Positions 18,825-28,620 of a stretch of DNA of 64,000 nt are shown here, one piece after another (the stretch's first letter is position 1; each line of letters opens with the position of its first letter). The notes under the pieces are model-generated. The model saw nothing but the letters and a program-made list of their open reading frames with translations, had not been told where the DNA came from and did not search any database. The stretch comes from Methylococcaceae bacterium (GTDB lineage: Bacteria; Pseudomonadota; Gammaproteobacteria; Methylococcales; Methylomonadaceae): contig JAUYBL010000036.1 of assembly GCA_030693065.1 (NCBI GenBank), positions 186,001 through 250,000 on the forward strand. Direction: 5' to 3'. Both the position numbers and the translations under genes were made by a program.

Positions 18825-21068
18825 TTAATTTTTCACGACATGGAAGTGAACAGTTTCGTTACCGACCATGACCTTAAATTCACCGGGTTCGACAACGCGC
18901 TTCATATCGATGCCGATGAAGGACAGATCCTCTGGCGTTAGCGTAAATTGCAAGGTTTGTTGCTGCCCTGGTTGCAACTCGACTTTTTTAAACGCCTTCA
19001 ACTGTTTGACAGGACGCGTCACCGATGCTGCTACATCATTTAGATAGACCAGTACCGCCTCTTTGCCGGTTAAGCCGCCGGTGTTTTTAACGTTAACGCT
19101 GACATTGATATTCTCGCCGAGCACAATCTTGTCTTTGCTCAACGCTAAACCGTTTGTTTCAAAAGTCGTGTAACTTAAACCATGACCAAAGCCATACAGC
19201 GGCTGATACTGGTTAAATTCAAAGGCTTCAATCGGCTTGTGATCGTACATCACAATATCATTGGTATTGCGCGGATAAGAAATTGGCAATTTGCCACTCG
19301 GATTGACATCACCGAACAAAATATCTGCCAACGCTTGGCCGCCTTCCATGCCCGGCAAGAAGCCCAATACCACAGCCTGCGCACTCTCGGCGATTTCGGT
19401 AATTATTCTGGGGCGTCCGCCCAAGGTCACCAATATCAGCGGCTTACCGGTAGCAAGTAAAGCCTTTGCTAGATTGAGTTGGTTTTGATCAAGATTTAGG
19501 GTGTCGATATTGCCCGGCGTTTCGGTATAAGTTTTTTCTCCAATCGCCAACACCACAACATCATGATTTCGTGCTTCGCTTACCGCTTGTTCAACATTGA
19601 TTTCGTCAGCAAAGGCATTACCGCCCACATGAGTGACTTTGCCTTTAGTTTTTTTCTGAATGGCTTTAAATAAGGTCAGTTTGTCTTGCGGATAAAGATG
19701 TTCGCTGGCGCCTTGCCAGGTCAAGGTCCAACCGCCGTTCATTACACTCAGCAAATTTGCGGTAGGTCCGGTCACCAGAACACTAGTGTGTTTTTTTAAC
19801 GGCAATATATGGTTGTCATTTTTTGCCAACACAATCGATTCTTGAGCGGCCTGACGATTAATCGCGTTGGCTTCTTTAGTAGAAAAATTACCTGCAACTG
19901 CCAAAGTCGGCTCGGTGCGCTCGAATAAACCACTTTGATATTTGACCCGCAAAATTCTCGACACAGCTTCATCAATACGCGCCACAGGCACTTCGCCGGT
20001 TTTAACCAAATCCAGCAACAAGTCGTAAAACGAGTAATCGAACGGCACCATGCTCATATCGATACCCGCCATCACCGCAATTTTTACCGCTTCGCGTGGC
20101 GATGCCGCCATTTTGTCACGACTATAAAGTCGCTCAATGTCTGCCCAATCAGACACGGTAAAGCCTTTGAAGCCCATTTCGCCGCGCAGGATAGTCGTCA
20201 AATATTGATAATTGGCGTGACCGGGTATGCCGTCAACTTCGGCAGAATTGATCATCACTGTCGGCGAACCGGCTTTAACGCCAGCGGCAAAGGTTGGCAA
20301 GAAATACTCACGCAACATGCGTTCGCCAATCCAGGCTGGCGTGCGATCCTTGCCATTAAGTGGATAACTGTAACCAACAAAATGCTTTAAACAAGTTGGC
20401 GCTTTATCGGCCGCGGCAAAATCATCGCCCTGATGACCGTTGATGTACGCGCTGCCTAAAGCAATAGCCAGATGTACATCTTCCCCATAGGTTTCCCACA
20501 AGCGCGGCCAAAGCGGTTGACGGCCGATGTCCATCACCGGTGAAAAATTCCAATCCTGACCTGACGCCTTTACTTCGCGGGCGGTAATCTCGCCTTCTTT
20601 AAAAGAAAGATCTGTATTAAACGTCGCCGCCATGTTGATGGCTTGCGGAAACAGCACCGCATTTTCCGTGTAATTGGCACCATGTATCGCATCAATTCCA
20701 TAAATCACCGGGATTTTTAAGCGGGTTTGAGCGGTAGCTTCACGAATGGCTTGCGTCATTTTCCGCCATTTTTCAATCGGCTGGACTTGGTTGTTCGGCG
20801 TGGTCGGCGTGTTGAGTATTGAACCGACATGATGATTCAACAAGGCATCGTATAACTTGCCCTGCTCAATAGGGGCTTCAGCCTCCTCGCCGTTGACGAC
20901 TGAAACGACGCTAAAGTCGATCTGCGTCATCTGCCCAACTTTCTCTTCCAGCGTCATCTGCGCTAAAAGTGCCTGAACCTTATGGTCAATAGAATCGTTT
21001 ACGTCTTGTGCACTCACAGCAGACTCCAGAGTTACGAATAGGGAAAAAATTAACAAGTGGGCTTTCAT
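18825..21068 (-). CDS. Periplasmic beta-glucosidase, GH3 family
   Basis: A 747-residue secreted enzyme with a signal peptide (MKAHLLIFSLFVTLESAVSA) and the full GH3 layout: N-terminal barrel beginning VGQMTQIDF, the nucleophile segment GFTVSDW (Asp307), an alpha/beta sandwich with GEKTYTETPG, and a C-terminal fibronectin-III-like domain (NTGGLTGKEAVLVYL). It resembles BglX-type enzymes that cleave terminal beta-glucosyl residues. The start is the ATG at 21068; a TTG two codons further upstream is possible but neither has a strong ribosome site. A sugar transporter follows on the same transcript. A dedicated sugar-use pair is unexpected if the host is an obligate methane or methanol user. Confidence 0.92.
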   Translation of the reverse strand: MKAHLLIFSLFVTLESAVSAQDVNDSIDHKVQALLAQMTLEEKVGQMTQIDFSVVSVVNGEEAEAPIEQGKLYDALLNHHVGSILNTPTTPNNQVQPIEKWRKMTQAIREATAQTRLKIPVIYGIDAIHGANYTENAVLFPQAINMAATFNTDLSFKEGEITAREVKASGQDWNFSPVMDIGRQPLWPRLWETYGEDVHLAIALGSAYINGHQGDDFAAADKAPTCLKHFVGYSYPLNGKDRTPAWIGERMLREYFLPTFAAGVKAGSPTVMINSAEVDGIPGHANYQYLTTILRGEMGFKGFTVSDWADIERLYSRDKMAASPREAVKIAVMAGIDMSMVPFDYSFYDLLLDLVKTGEVPVARIDEAVSRILRVKYQSGLFERTEPTLAVAGNFSTKEANAINRQAAQESIVLAKNDNHILPLKKHTSVLVTGPTANLLSVMNGGWTLTWQGASEHLYPQDKLTLFKAIQKKTKGKVTHVGGNAFADEINVEQAVSEARNHDVVVLAIGEKTYTETPGNIDTLNLDQNQLNLAKALLATGKPLILVTLGGRPRIITEIAESAQAVVLGFLPGMEGGQALADILFGDVNPSGKLPISYPRNTNDIVMYDHKPIEAFEFNQYQPLYGFGHGLSYTTFETNGLALSKDKIVLGENINVSVNVKNTGGLTGKEAVLVYLNDVAASVTRPVKQLKAFKKVELQPGQQQTLQFTLTPEDLSFIGIDMKRVVEPGEFKVMVGNETVHFHVVKN

Positions 21069-21452
21069 TTTCAAAAGTTAAGCTTCGATTTTTTAGGGTT
21101 ACCCGCTCGACTAAGGATTTCGTCAAAAATAACTTCCGCTTCAGGTTCCCATGCTCTGCGTGGAAACCTGATGGTGGGACGCTCCAGCGTCCCGCACCGC
21201 AGAGCTGTTCAGGCTGCATTCCCACGCGGAGCATGGGAACGATGGGCCTAGACTTCGGAAAAATATTTCTAACCATATCCTAAATGCGCCAGCGTTTGAG
21301 AATTTCAGCCTCAAACGTTAACGACAACATCGACGGAAAGAATAAATTTGCTGACAATTTTACATGGTCATCTTATTGAAGGTGCTGCAAATATTTGAAC
21401 GCCTGAAAATTAAATTTCTATAACCTTAATAGGCGTTAAATGCCAATTAAGG
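21069..21452. other. Gene-free stretch between GH3 and Wzz-type genes
   Basis: This region holds one large palindromic repeat (21145-21240) and a hairpin (21422-21454) at the end of the upstream minus-strand gene. The glucosidase promoter should lie here too. No gene is visible. Confidence 0.65.
21145..21240. repeat. REP-like palindrome of GTTCCCATGCTC type
   Basis: Outer arms GTTCCCATGCTCTGCGTGG (21145-21163) and CCACGCGGAGCATGGGAAC (21222-21240) are near-perfect inverted copies. A central hairpin GGGACGCT-CC-AGCGTCCC lies at 21176-21193. The pattern belongs to the well-spread GTTCCCATGCTCxGCGTGG intergenic family. Confidence 0.85.
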
Positions 21453-21454
21453 TT
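21422..21454 (-). terminator. Hairpin at the end of the Wzz-type gene
   Basis: AACCTTAAT (21422-21430) and ATTAAGGTT (21446-21454) pair perfectly, with a small inner GGC/GCC stem. The hairpin overlaps the stop codon of the gene at 21453-23423. Downstream on the minus strand the sequence is A/T-rich but lacks a clean T run, so termination is only possible. Confidence 0.45.
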
Positions 21455-23423
21455 ACAAAATATCAATCAATGCGGGATGGAGTAACTCAATATCTTCAAT
21501 GCCACGGCCTTGTTGTGGCGGCGAGTAGGTGCTGTAACTTGAAATGACACTAGGTTCCAAATAGCCGATGATTTGTTCAAGGTCGGCAAGTCTTAGCCCT
21601 TGACGCACCAGATAAGCAATATAGCTATGGCGGATTGCCTCAGCAGTAATTTCATCGGGATTAGACAAGCCGGAGTCAACGGCGGCGCATATTAATACCG
21701 CATTTAGATCGTCAATTGCTAAAGGATTATCGCCATCCCAAGCCGGATGACCGCCGGACTGTTCAAGCAATGTTTTAAGCGAATTACCAATACCAAGAGT
21801 TCTAGGACTCGAATCACCGACAGTGATGAGAGCATTTTCCAAATCAATTTGATCTGCTTTTAACGTAGCCGCTTCATCAAAGGTCAATCCGCTCAGTAAC
21901 AAACCGATGAGTTGCTTACCTTTAAGGTTTGAGGCGTTAAGTAAAATCCTTAGCTGGCGACTGGAAAGCTCTCTAACCAATGGGCTCGACAACGAATAGT
22001 TACGTTTTTGCTCTATGTGCTGAGTAACAGTCTGTTGATGACTGAGCAAGTCTGCCGAAGGGTTATACATATGTATTCCAGACAAGGTAATCGCAGCCTG
22101 AGGCTCGGGTTTTCGAGTTAAATACTCAAAAACCCACACCACGAACAAAGCCAATAATAATGAACTGCTCACGGCAATAAGCGCGTCAAGACTGTAATTT
22201 GGACTGATCGGTTCGGAAGATTCAAAAGCGCGATTTATCACCGTCACTTGGGGATATTTTTCTTTTTGACTGGTTTCGATTTGCACTAACCGCTCTTGCG
22301 ATTCGCGATAGAGTTTTTCCAATCCTTCCAGGTCAGTTTTTAGCGCATCGTGTTCGGAAAATTTTGAGGTGAATGCTGCCGCCAATTTTTTATGTTCGGC
22401 AAGTTTGTCGCGCACGGCTATCAGCGTTTGTTGAGCCGCAACATACTTATTTTCTGCTTCAGTGAGGACGATTTTTTTGCCATAGTCGCGTTTAAGCTTT
22501 ATTTCGGCTTCAAGTTTTTTGATTTGTTCTGGAATAACTTTCAGTGCAGGCTGCTTATTTAAATAGTCACGGGTAAATCTTTTATCAAACTCGGTGAGTT
22601 TTTCTTGTAATTGCTGCAGACGTCTTTCAAGACTTTCCAAGCTTCCTTGATCTTGATCAGGAACGACAGCCTGGCCGCGGGAAATGGCTAATTTAATCGA
22701 ATCAAGCGTTGCTTTGGCCTTAATTTCATCTTCACTGGCTTTGTTATAAGAGTCATTGATGCCATTAAGTTGAGCCAAGGGTTCATTTTCATCACGTCCG
22801 GTTGACGAAATATCGTTGACTCTCCTGAACTCATCAAGCTCAGCACGTTTCGCGCTAATTTTTTCAGCCAGACCTCTTAATTCGTCGGTAATGACACTGG
22901 TCGTAGTCCCCGTTAATTTTTTGATTTCTTCAGCCCGAGCATCCAAGTAAACATCTACCCAGGTATTTACAAGCAACGGTAAAAATTCAGGGTCAGTGCC
23001 ATCGGCTCGTATTTCAACCAGATTAGTACCCTCGACAGGTTCAACGACTAAAAACTTTTCAAGATCATGGGCAGTTAGCTGTTGTAAATAACCGGTAGTT
23101 GCTGACGCTTTAAGTCTTGATAGGGTTTCGGCTACCAGCTCATGCCCAAGCAACATTTGTTTTTGAATAGCAACATGCTGAATATCTGCTGGCGTGCTAT
23201 CTCGATCAATAGCCGTCATTGCTGAAGTTAACAACGTCGCAGCGCTGCGGTAAATGGCGGGACGACTGTAAGTGTAAGTCAGGCCAATAGCCGCACTGAT
23301 TAAAAAGACAGTGACAAAAATAATGAATCTGCGCATACGAAACCAAGGGCGCTGATTAAAGTCAGGCGAAGAATTAAGACTACTGTTCGGAAAAATTTCA
23401 ATTTTTGGTGAGTAGTTTTCCAT
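21453..23423 (-). CDS. Wzz/GumC-type chain-length protein with tyrosine-recombinase-like C-terminus
   Basis: A 656-residue protein. Residues 33-52 form a first membrane helix, followed by a Wzz-like start (IYRSAATLLTS), a long coiled-coil periplasmic region, and a second helix near residues 405-430 (IAVSSSLLLALFVVWVF). This is the layout of polysaccharide co-polymerases. The cytoplasmic tail is not the usual tyrosine-kinase domain. Residues about 485-640 resemble a tyrosine-recombinase catalytic domain: LLLSGLTFDEAATLKADQID, then ITAEAIRHSYIAYLV and IIGYLEPSVISSY. The first catalytic Arg is Thr514 and the H-x-x-R His is Glu, but Arg598, His599 and candidate Tyr630/Tyr633 remain, so the domain is probably non-catalytic. 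No polysaccharide genes flank it. The recombinase likeness is my reading from patterns. Confidence 0.72.
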   Translation of the reverse strand: MENYSPKIEIFPNSSLNSSPDFNQRPWFRMRRFIIFVTVFLISAAIGLTYTYSRPAIYRSAATLLTSAMTAIDRDSTPADIQHVAIQKQMLLGHELVAETLSRLKASATTGYLQQLTAHDLEKFLVVEPVEGTNLVEIRADGTDPEFLPLLVNTWVDVYLDARAEEIKKLTGTTTSVITDELRGLAEKISAKRAELDEFRRVNDISSTGRDENEPLAQLNGINDSYNKASEDEIKAKATLDSIKLAISRGQAVVPDQDQGSLESLERRLQQLQEKLTEFDKRFTRDYLNKQPALKVIPEQIKKLEAEIKLKRDYGKKIVLTEAENKYVAAQQTLIAVRDKLAEHKKLAAAFTSKFSEHDALKTDLEGLEKLYRESQERLVQIETSQKEKYPQVTVINRAFESSEPISPNYSLDALIAVSSSLLLALFVVWVFEYLTRKPEPQAAITLSGIHMYNPSADLLSHQQTVTQHIEQKRNYSLSSPLVRELSSRQLRILLNASNLKGKQLIGLLLSGLTFDEAATLKADQIDLENALITVGDSSPRTLGIGNSLKTLLEQSGGHPAWDGDNPLAIDDLNAVLICAAVDSGLSNPDEITAEAIRHSYIAYLVRQGLRLADLEQIIGYLEPSVISSYSTYSPPQQGRGIEDIELLHPALIDIL

Positions 23424-23569
23424 GGCTCGATTTATTTAAAGATGCGGTTTTTGAATATCGCACTAAATACAAAAAATATCTACGTACTAAAAGAGCTAAT
23501 CACTAAGGCGCTTTATATTTTATGGTCTACATTGAATATCTTAAATCTAACAATGCCCAGGAAACCCGC

Positions 23570-24469
23570 ATGAATAAACGAATTTTGTATTTTCTTACAC
23601 CCGGAACTCATATCAGTGCTTTCGATGTAACAATTGCTGCTGATGCCGGATTCGATCTGGTCATACCATTTACAGAAATACGCCCCGATGGCGTTGCCAA
23701 TATTGTCCAAGACGCCATTTTCTCAAGACCGCCCAAACGATTTAACGATACCGGCATTTTTATCGGCGGAAGAGATGTGCATCTGGCTACGGATATGTTT
23801 CAGAAAGCCAAAAATGCGATGGTGGGTGATTTTCAAGTGGGTGTATTCGCTGATCCTAACGGCGCTTATACAACCTCGGCCAGTGTCGTCGCATTGGTTG
23901 AACAAACTTTAAAAAAACAAACCGGCAGCGGCGTCAATGGTCGTAATGTTGCAGTATTTGGTACCGGACCTGTTGGCCTTTGCGCTGCTGCATTGGTGTC
24001 CAAATTAGGCGCATCAACCAAGCTATGTCATCTCACCGCTGACGATGATCAACGTGTAGCGATTGGTTTTTGTGAACGTTATAAAACCAAGGTGGAATGG
24101 GTATCTGCAGAAACATCTGAAGAAAAAATAGATGTACTTAAAGACGCCGAAGTAGTTATTTGTGCAGCACGCGCGGGCATTCGCATCCTAAATAGAGCCG
24201 AATTGGAACATGCCAAAAATTTGATTTTGGCAGCCGATACCAATGCGGTACCACCCAGCGGGATTGCCGACATCGGCCCGCATTTCTTGAATGAAGAAGT
24301 GAGTTTTTCTAGCGTCAACTTTCGTGCTATCGGCGCTCTGGCAATCGGCAACTTAAAATACAAAACCCAGTTTGGTTTGTATGAGCAAATTCACAAAGCC
24401 AAACAACCGGCATTGTTTGATTTTCCTGAAGCTTATGAATTTGCGTTATCTGTGTTGCATAAGAAGTAA
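23570..24469 (+). CDS. mtdB: NAD(P)-dependent methylene-tetrahydromethanopterin dehydrogenase
   Basis: The protein oxidises methylene-H4MPT to methenyl-H4MPT in the tetrahydromethanopterin-linked formaldehyde oxidation pathway of methylotrophs, in the cytoplasm. Residues such as LTPGTHISAFDV, DAIFSRPP, TGIFIGG, FADPNGAYTT, NAVPPSGI and IGALAIGNLKYKTQ match MtdB closely and fit MtdB better than MtdA. A Rossmann motif FGTGPVGLCAA binds the nucleotide. I chose the ATG at 23570 (AGGAAA eight bases upstream; 299 residues, matching the family) rather than the longer frame from 23522. It stands alone here, without the other H4MPT-pathway genes. It is strong evidence that the host is a methylotroph. 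Confidence 0.93.
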   Translation: MNKRILYFLTPGTHISAFDVTIAADAGFDLVIPFTEIRPDGVANIVQDAIFSRPPKRFNDTGIFIGGRDVHLATDMFQKAKNAMVGDFQVGVFADPNGAYTTSASVVALVEQTLKKQTGSGVNGRNVAVFGTGPVGLCAAALVSKLGASTKLCHLTADDDQRVAIGFCERYKTKVEWVSAETSEEKIDVLKDAEVVICAARAGIRILNRAELEHAKNLILAADTNAVPPSGIADIGPHFLNEEVSFSSVNFRAIGALAIGNLKYKTQFGLYEQIHKAKQPALFDFPEAYEFALSVLHKK

Positions 24470-24487
24470 ATCGTTATCTGATCCGAA

Positions 24488-24572
24488 CCGTAGGATGGGT
24501 AGAGGCTTTGCCGAAACCCATCAAAAAAATTACCGATGTGATGGGTTTCGCGATGCTCTACCCATCCTACGG
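24488..24572. repeat. Long palindrome between convergent genes
   Basis: The arm starting CCGTAGGATGGGTAGAG at 24488 and the arm ending CTCTACCCATCCTACGG at 24572 are inverted copies; pairing extends inward through GAAACCCAT and ATGGGTTTC. It occupies the whole gap between mtdB and hrpA, which converge here, so it may also act as a bidirectional terminator. Confidence 0.8.
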
Positions 24573-24575
24573 CAC

Positions 24576-27500
24576 TCACCGCTCATCCCAAGCCTTATCC
24601 ATACGCTTCACCGATATTGGATAGGCGGTTTTTAACTGCTGGGCAAACAACGACACCCTAAACTCTTCCAGCATCCACCGAAATGGATCTAACTCCGGTA
24701 ACGCCCTGTCATTTTGCGCTTTCTTCTCCACTTCTTTCCAAAAACGCGTGGCGTAACGAGTGACTTCCTGGATTTTTTGCGGGCTGTTATCCAACTTATC
24801 GACACGGTATTGAATGGCTTTCAAATAGCGCGGCATGGCTTTTAAGTTGCTGTACGGCGTGTTGCGAATAAAGCCTTGGTAAATCATTAAGCCCAGTTGC
24901 TCAGTAATGTCTTTAACCATCGGATCATTGGGATTGAAACGTTGTAATCCGGTTTTAATCGCACTGGTCAATGTCATGATTTCCTGAGCAATTTTGCCTG
25001 CTTCGTTGGCTACACTAACTAATTCACCTTTATTTTGTTGCAGGCTTTGTTCGAAGGCTTGCTGAGTGCGAATGGTTCTATCGTCGACAAACACATGATG
25101 CAGAATAGACGTCAGTAAATCCTCTTTAAACGTCAACTTGTCATTACCTTTAATAAAAGGATGCAAGGGCAACCGGCTATAGGCCAACTCAACTGCCGCC
25201 GCTTGCATATTTTTGGTGATGTAGGTGCATTCCTTGCGCAGTTTGAGCTGATAAAGACGCATCAAACCGGCCTGATGCTGAACCGCAGCTTTTTGTTGGG
25301 TGTCGAAAATTCGCACACCAACCGCATCGCCTTCATCGACAATCGCCGGGTAACCGATAAAGTTTTGGCCTTTTTGGATGAACTGATAAGTATCAGGCAA
25401 ATCATCGAAAGCCCATTGAATACACCCCGTATAGTGCAATTCATCGGCAGCGATTTGGTCGAAACTTTGCACCGCCTGGGTTGTGTGCTTAGCCTGCAGT
25501 TTTTTCAAATCCCTGCCGTAATCAAGCAAGTGGCCGTCTGCGTCAATTACCCGGAAATTCATGCGTAAATGTTCGGGCACTGCGTCCAGATTCCAGGCAT
25601 TTAACGGTATTGCCTCATCAGTAAGCTTACGTAAGCGGTAACCGAGCCATTCTTGAATACTGCCTTTAAAATCAGGTTCGATTTCCAGACATTGTTTGAC
25701 AGTTTCCGGCACCGGCACAAAGTGCTTTCTAAGCTGCTTAGGCAAGGATTTAATCAGCGCGGCACATTTTTCTGCCAGCAAGCCCGGCACTAGCCAATCA
25801 AAAGGCGTTTGTGTCAGCTGGTTTAACTGATGCACAGGGATAATCGCGGTGACGCCGTCTTCATCGTGGCCGGGCTCGAAGCGATATTGCAGCGGAATGG
25901 ATAATTTGGCATTGCTGCCTAAACGATTACTGGGAAAGGTATCGGGATAGTCCCATTCGTTAACGACATTTTTTTGTTCACGAACCAAATCTTCTTTGGA
26001 TAAAAACAAGAACTTGGGATTTTCGCGTTCGACGGTTTTACGCCAGGTATCCAAAGCTACGCCGCTGACGATTTCGGCAGGAAATTTATGTTCGTAAAAT
26101 GAATACAACCATTGCTCATCTTCCACCAAATCCACACGGCGGCCTTTATGCTGAATAATACCGACTTCTTCCAATAGTGCTTGGTTAGCCTTATAAAAAG
26201 GCGCGTTGCTGTAGTAATCATGATCAACCAACGCTGAGCGAATAAAAATCTCCCGCGCCGCTTTCGGGTCGACATGATCGTAAGGAATTTTTCGCCCGGC
26301 TTGCAGGGTTAACCCGTACAACAACGTGCGTTCATGCACCATGCAGCGGGCCGATTTTTTCTCCCAATGCGGATCGTAAAAGTTACGTTTGATCAAATGT
26401 CCGGCGCATTGCTCGATCCATTCCGGCTCGATTCTGGCAACATTACGCGCATACACCTTGCTGGTTTCCACCTGTTCTGCGGCCATAATCCATTTGGGTT
26501 TTAGCTTATGCAGCCCGGAGCCCGGAAAGATAAAAAACTTTAAACCTCTGGCACCCAGATATTCATATTGCTCATGGCGAAAACCGATATTGGACAGCAG
26601 ACCAGGCAACAAAGCACAGTGAATAGCTTCGTAACTGGACTCGGCAACTGCTCCCTGCGTTGCTCTACCTCCTGCATCCATGCAGTCGTCAGAAGTGTTC
26701 GGCGTCATTTTCAATTCACCCTTAATCACCTGCATGATCTGCGCATGAATATCAAACCACTCACGCATACGAATATAAGACAGAAAATTAACCGTGCAGT
26801 ATTTACGAAGCTTACTGTTGGACAGATGCTTTTTTTGCACCTCGAACTCGTTCCAGATATTTAGAATCGTCAAAAAATCGGATTCTGGATGTCGAAATGC
26901 CGCATGTTTAGCATCGGCTTGCGGCATTTTGTCGGCAGGTTTTTCGCGTGGATCCTGGATGCTCAGCGCGGAAACGATAATCGCCACTTCCGACAAACAG
27001 CTTAATTGACCGGCAGCAACCAACATTCTGGCCAGTTTGGGATCGGTAGGAAACTTCGCTAACTGCTTGCCGATTTCTGTCAATTTGCCCGACTTTTCCA
27101 GCGCATTGACTTCCTGCAATACCGTCTTGCCGTCGCGAATCATTTTGTCGTCAGGCGGCTCCAAAAACGGAAAGTCTTCGATGTCTCCCAAATTTAACGC
27201 GGTCATCTGCAAAATAACCGCCGACAAATTGGTGCGCATGATTTCCGGTTCGGTAAACTCCGGTCTGGCTAAATAATCATCATGCGAATACAGCCGAATA
27301 CAAATGCCATCGGCGACCCGGCCACAGCGCCCTGCCCGCTGATTAGCGCTGGATTGCGAGATGCGTTCTATCGGCAAACGCTGAATTTTACTGCGATGGC
27401 TGTAACGGCTGATACGCGCATGGCCAGGATCAATAACGCAACGGATGCCCGGTACCGTCAACGACGTCTCGGCAACGTTGGTCGCCAACACAATGCGAAT

Positions 27501-28529
27501 TTTGCCGCCTTTGGGATTGAACACCCGCTCTTGCTCGCTGACACTGAGTTTGGAATACAGCGGTAAAATCTCATACAAACTGGGACGGTGTTTTTTTAAC
27601 GAATCGGTGGTTTCACGGATTTCCCGCTCGCCGCTTAAAAAAATCAGGATGTCGCCGCGTAAATCGCGATAGAGCTCATCGACAGCGTCAAGGATGGCGT
27701 TTTGTAAGTCGTCAGTAGTTTCATCATCCTCATCTTCCTTGATCTCAAGTGGCCGATAACGTAAATCCACCGGATATGTTCGCCCCGACACTTCAATAAT
27801 CGGCGCATCGTTAAAGTGCTTAGAAAACCGCTCGGTGTCGATGGTGGCTGAGGTCACAATCAGCTTTAAATCAGGCCGTTTAGGCAGCAGCCATTTCATG
27901 TAACCCAGCAGAAAATCGATGTTTAAACTGCGCTCATGCGCTTCGTCGATGATGATGGTGTCGTATTGGCTTAAATAAGGATCGTGTTGCGATTCGGCCA
28001 ACAGAATACCGTCGGTCATCAACTTAACCAGCGATTCTGAGTGGGTTTTATCGTTAAAACGGATTTTGTAACCGACCGATTTACCCATCGGTTCGCCCAG
28101 TTCTTCAGCGATACGATCAGCAACCGTGCGCGCGGCAATACGTCGCGGTTGCGTGTGACCGATAAACCCGGCGCCGCCGCGGCCGAGAGATAAACAAATC
28201 TTCGGCAATTGCGTGGTTTTACCCGAACCGGTTTCGCCGCACACGATGACGACCTGATTGTCTTTAATCAGCTGGGCGATGTCGTCTTTTTTACCGGTGA
28301 CCGGTAAATCCGGGAAATTCAGCGCCGGAATGCTGGATAAACGCCGGTTTCTACCCTCGACCGATTTTTCAAACCGCCGGGTTAATTGCGCCAATGAATC
28401 TGTTGTGTCTTTGCTTTTTTGATGTTCAGCGCGGCAACGATCCAGCTGTTGTTTTAATTTGTGTCTATCTTGGCTGAGACAAAGTGGTAATTGCTGGACG
28501 AGGTGTTTAATAAGTTCAGGAGTCGACAT
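24576..28529 (-). CDS. hrpA: ATP-dependent RNA helicase HrpA
   Basis: A 1317-residue DEAH-box helicase, close to the 1300 residues of E. coli HrpA. Motif I is GETGSGKTT, motif II DEAH in IIDEAHERS, motif III TSATID and motif VI QRAGRCGR. After the helicase core come the helicase-associated and long HrpA-specific C-terminal domains. HrpA helps resolve stalled or colliding ribosomes on mRNA in other proteobacteria. I prefer the ATG at 28529 (MSTPELIKHL) over the upstream GTG at 28559, as neither has a strong ribosome site. It converges with mtdB. Confidence 0.95.
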   Translation of the reverse strand: MSTPELIKHLVQQLPLCLSQDRHKLKQQLDRCRAEHQKSKDTTDSLAQLTRRFEKSVEGRNRRLSSIPALNFPDLPVTGKKDDIAQLIKDNQVVIVCGETGSGKTTQLPKICLSLGRGGAGFIGHTQPRRIAARTVADRIAEELGEPMGKSVGYKIRFNDKTHSESLVKLMTDGILLAESQHDPYLSQYDTIIIDEAHERSLNIDFLLGYMKWLLPKRPDLKLIVTSATIDTERFSKHFNDAPIIEVSGRTYPVDLRYRPLEIKEDEDDETTDDLQNAILDAVDELYRDLRGDILIFLSGEREIRETTDSLKKHRPSLYEILPLYSKLSVSEQERVFNPKGGKIRIVLATNVAETSLTVPGIRCVIDPGHARISRYSHRSKIQRLPIERISQSSANQRAGRCGRVADGICIRLYSHDDYLARPEFTEPEIMRTNLSAVILQMTALNLGDIEDFPFLEPPDDKMIRDGKTVLQEVNALEKSGKLTEIGKQLAKFPTDPKLARMLVAAGQLSCLSEVAIIVSALSIQDPREKPADKMPQADAKHAAFRHPESDFLTILNIWNEFEVQKKHLSNSKLRKYCTVNFLSYIRMREWFDIHAQIMQVIKGELKMTPNTSDDCMDAGGRATQGAVAESSYEAIHCALLPGLLSNIGFRHEQYEYLGARGLKFFIFPGSGLHKLKPKWIMAAEQVETSKVYARNVARIEPEWIEQCAGHLIKRNFYDPHWEKKSARCMVHERTLLYGLTLQAGRKIPYDHVDPKAAREIFIRSALVDHDYYSNAPFYKANQALLEEVGIIQHKGRRVDLVEDEQWLYSFYEHKFPAEIVSGVALDTWRKTVERENPKFLFLSKEDLVREQKNVVNEWDYPDTFPSNRLGSNAKLSIPLQYRFEPGHDEDGVTAIIPVHQLNQLTQTPFDWLVPGLLAEKCAALIKSLPKQLRKHFVPVPETVKQCLEIEPDFKGSIQEWLGYRLRKLTDEAIPLNAWNLDAVPEHLRMNFRVIDADGHLLDYGRDLKKLQAKHTTQAVQSFDQIAADELHYTGCIQWAFDDLPDTYQFIQKGQNFIGYPAIVDEGDAVGVRIFDTQQKAAVQHQAGLMRLYQLKLRKECTYITKNMQAAAVELAYSRLPLHPFIKGNDKLTFKEDLLTSILHHVFVDDRTIRTQQAFEQSLQQNKGELVSVANEAGKIAQEIMTLTSAIKTGLQRFNPNDPMVKDITEQLGLMIYQGFIRNTPYSNLKAMPRYLKAIQYRVDKLDNSPQKIQEVTRYATRFWKEVEKKAQNDRALPELDPFRWMLEEFRVSLFAQQLKTAYPISVKRMDKAWDER

Positions 28530-28620
28530 TACAACAATAGAAAATTGGAGCGGTACCACTTAAGTACCGGTGATTGGGTTGATGCTTAACGAGAGGGAAC
28601 AAGACTTTCCCGAAGAATAT

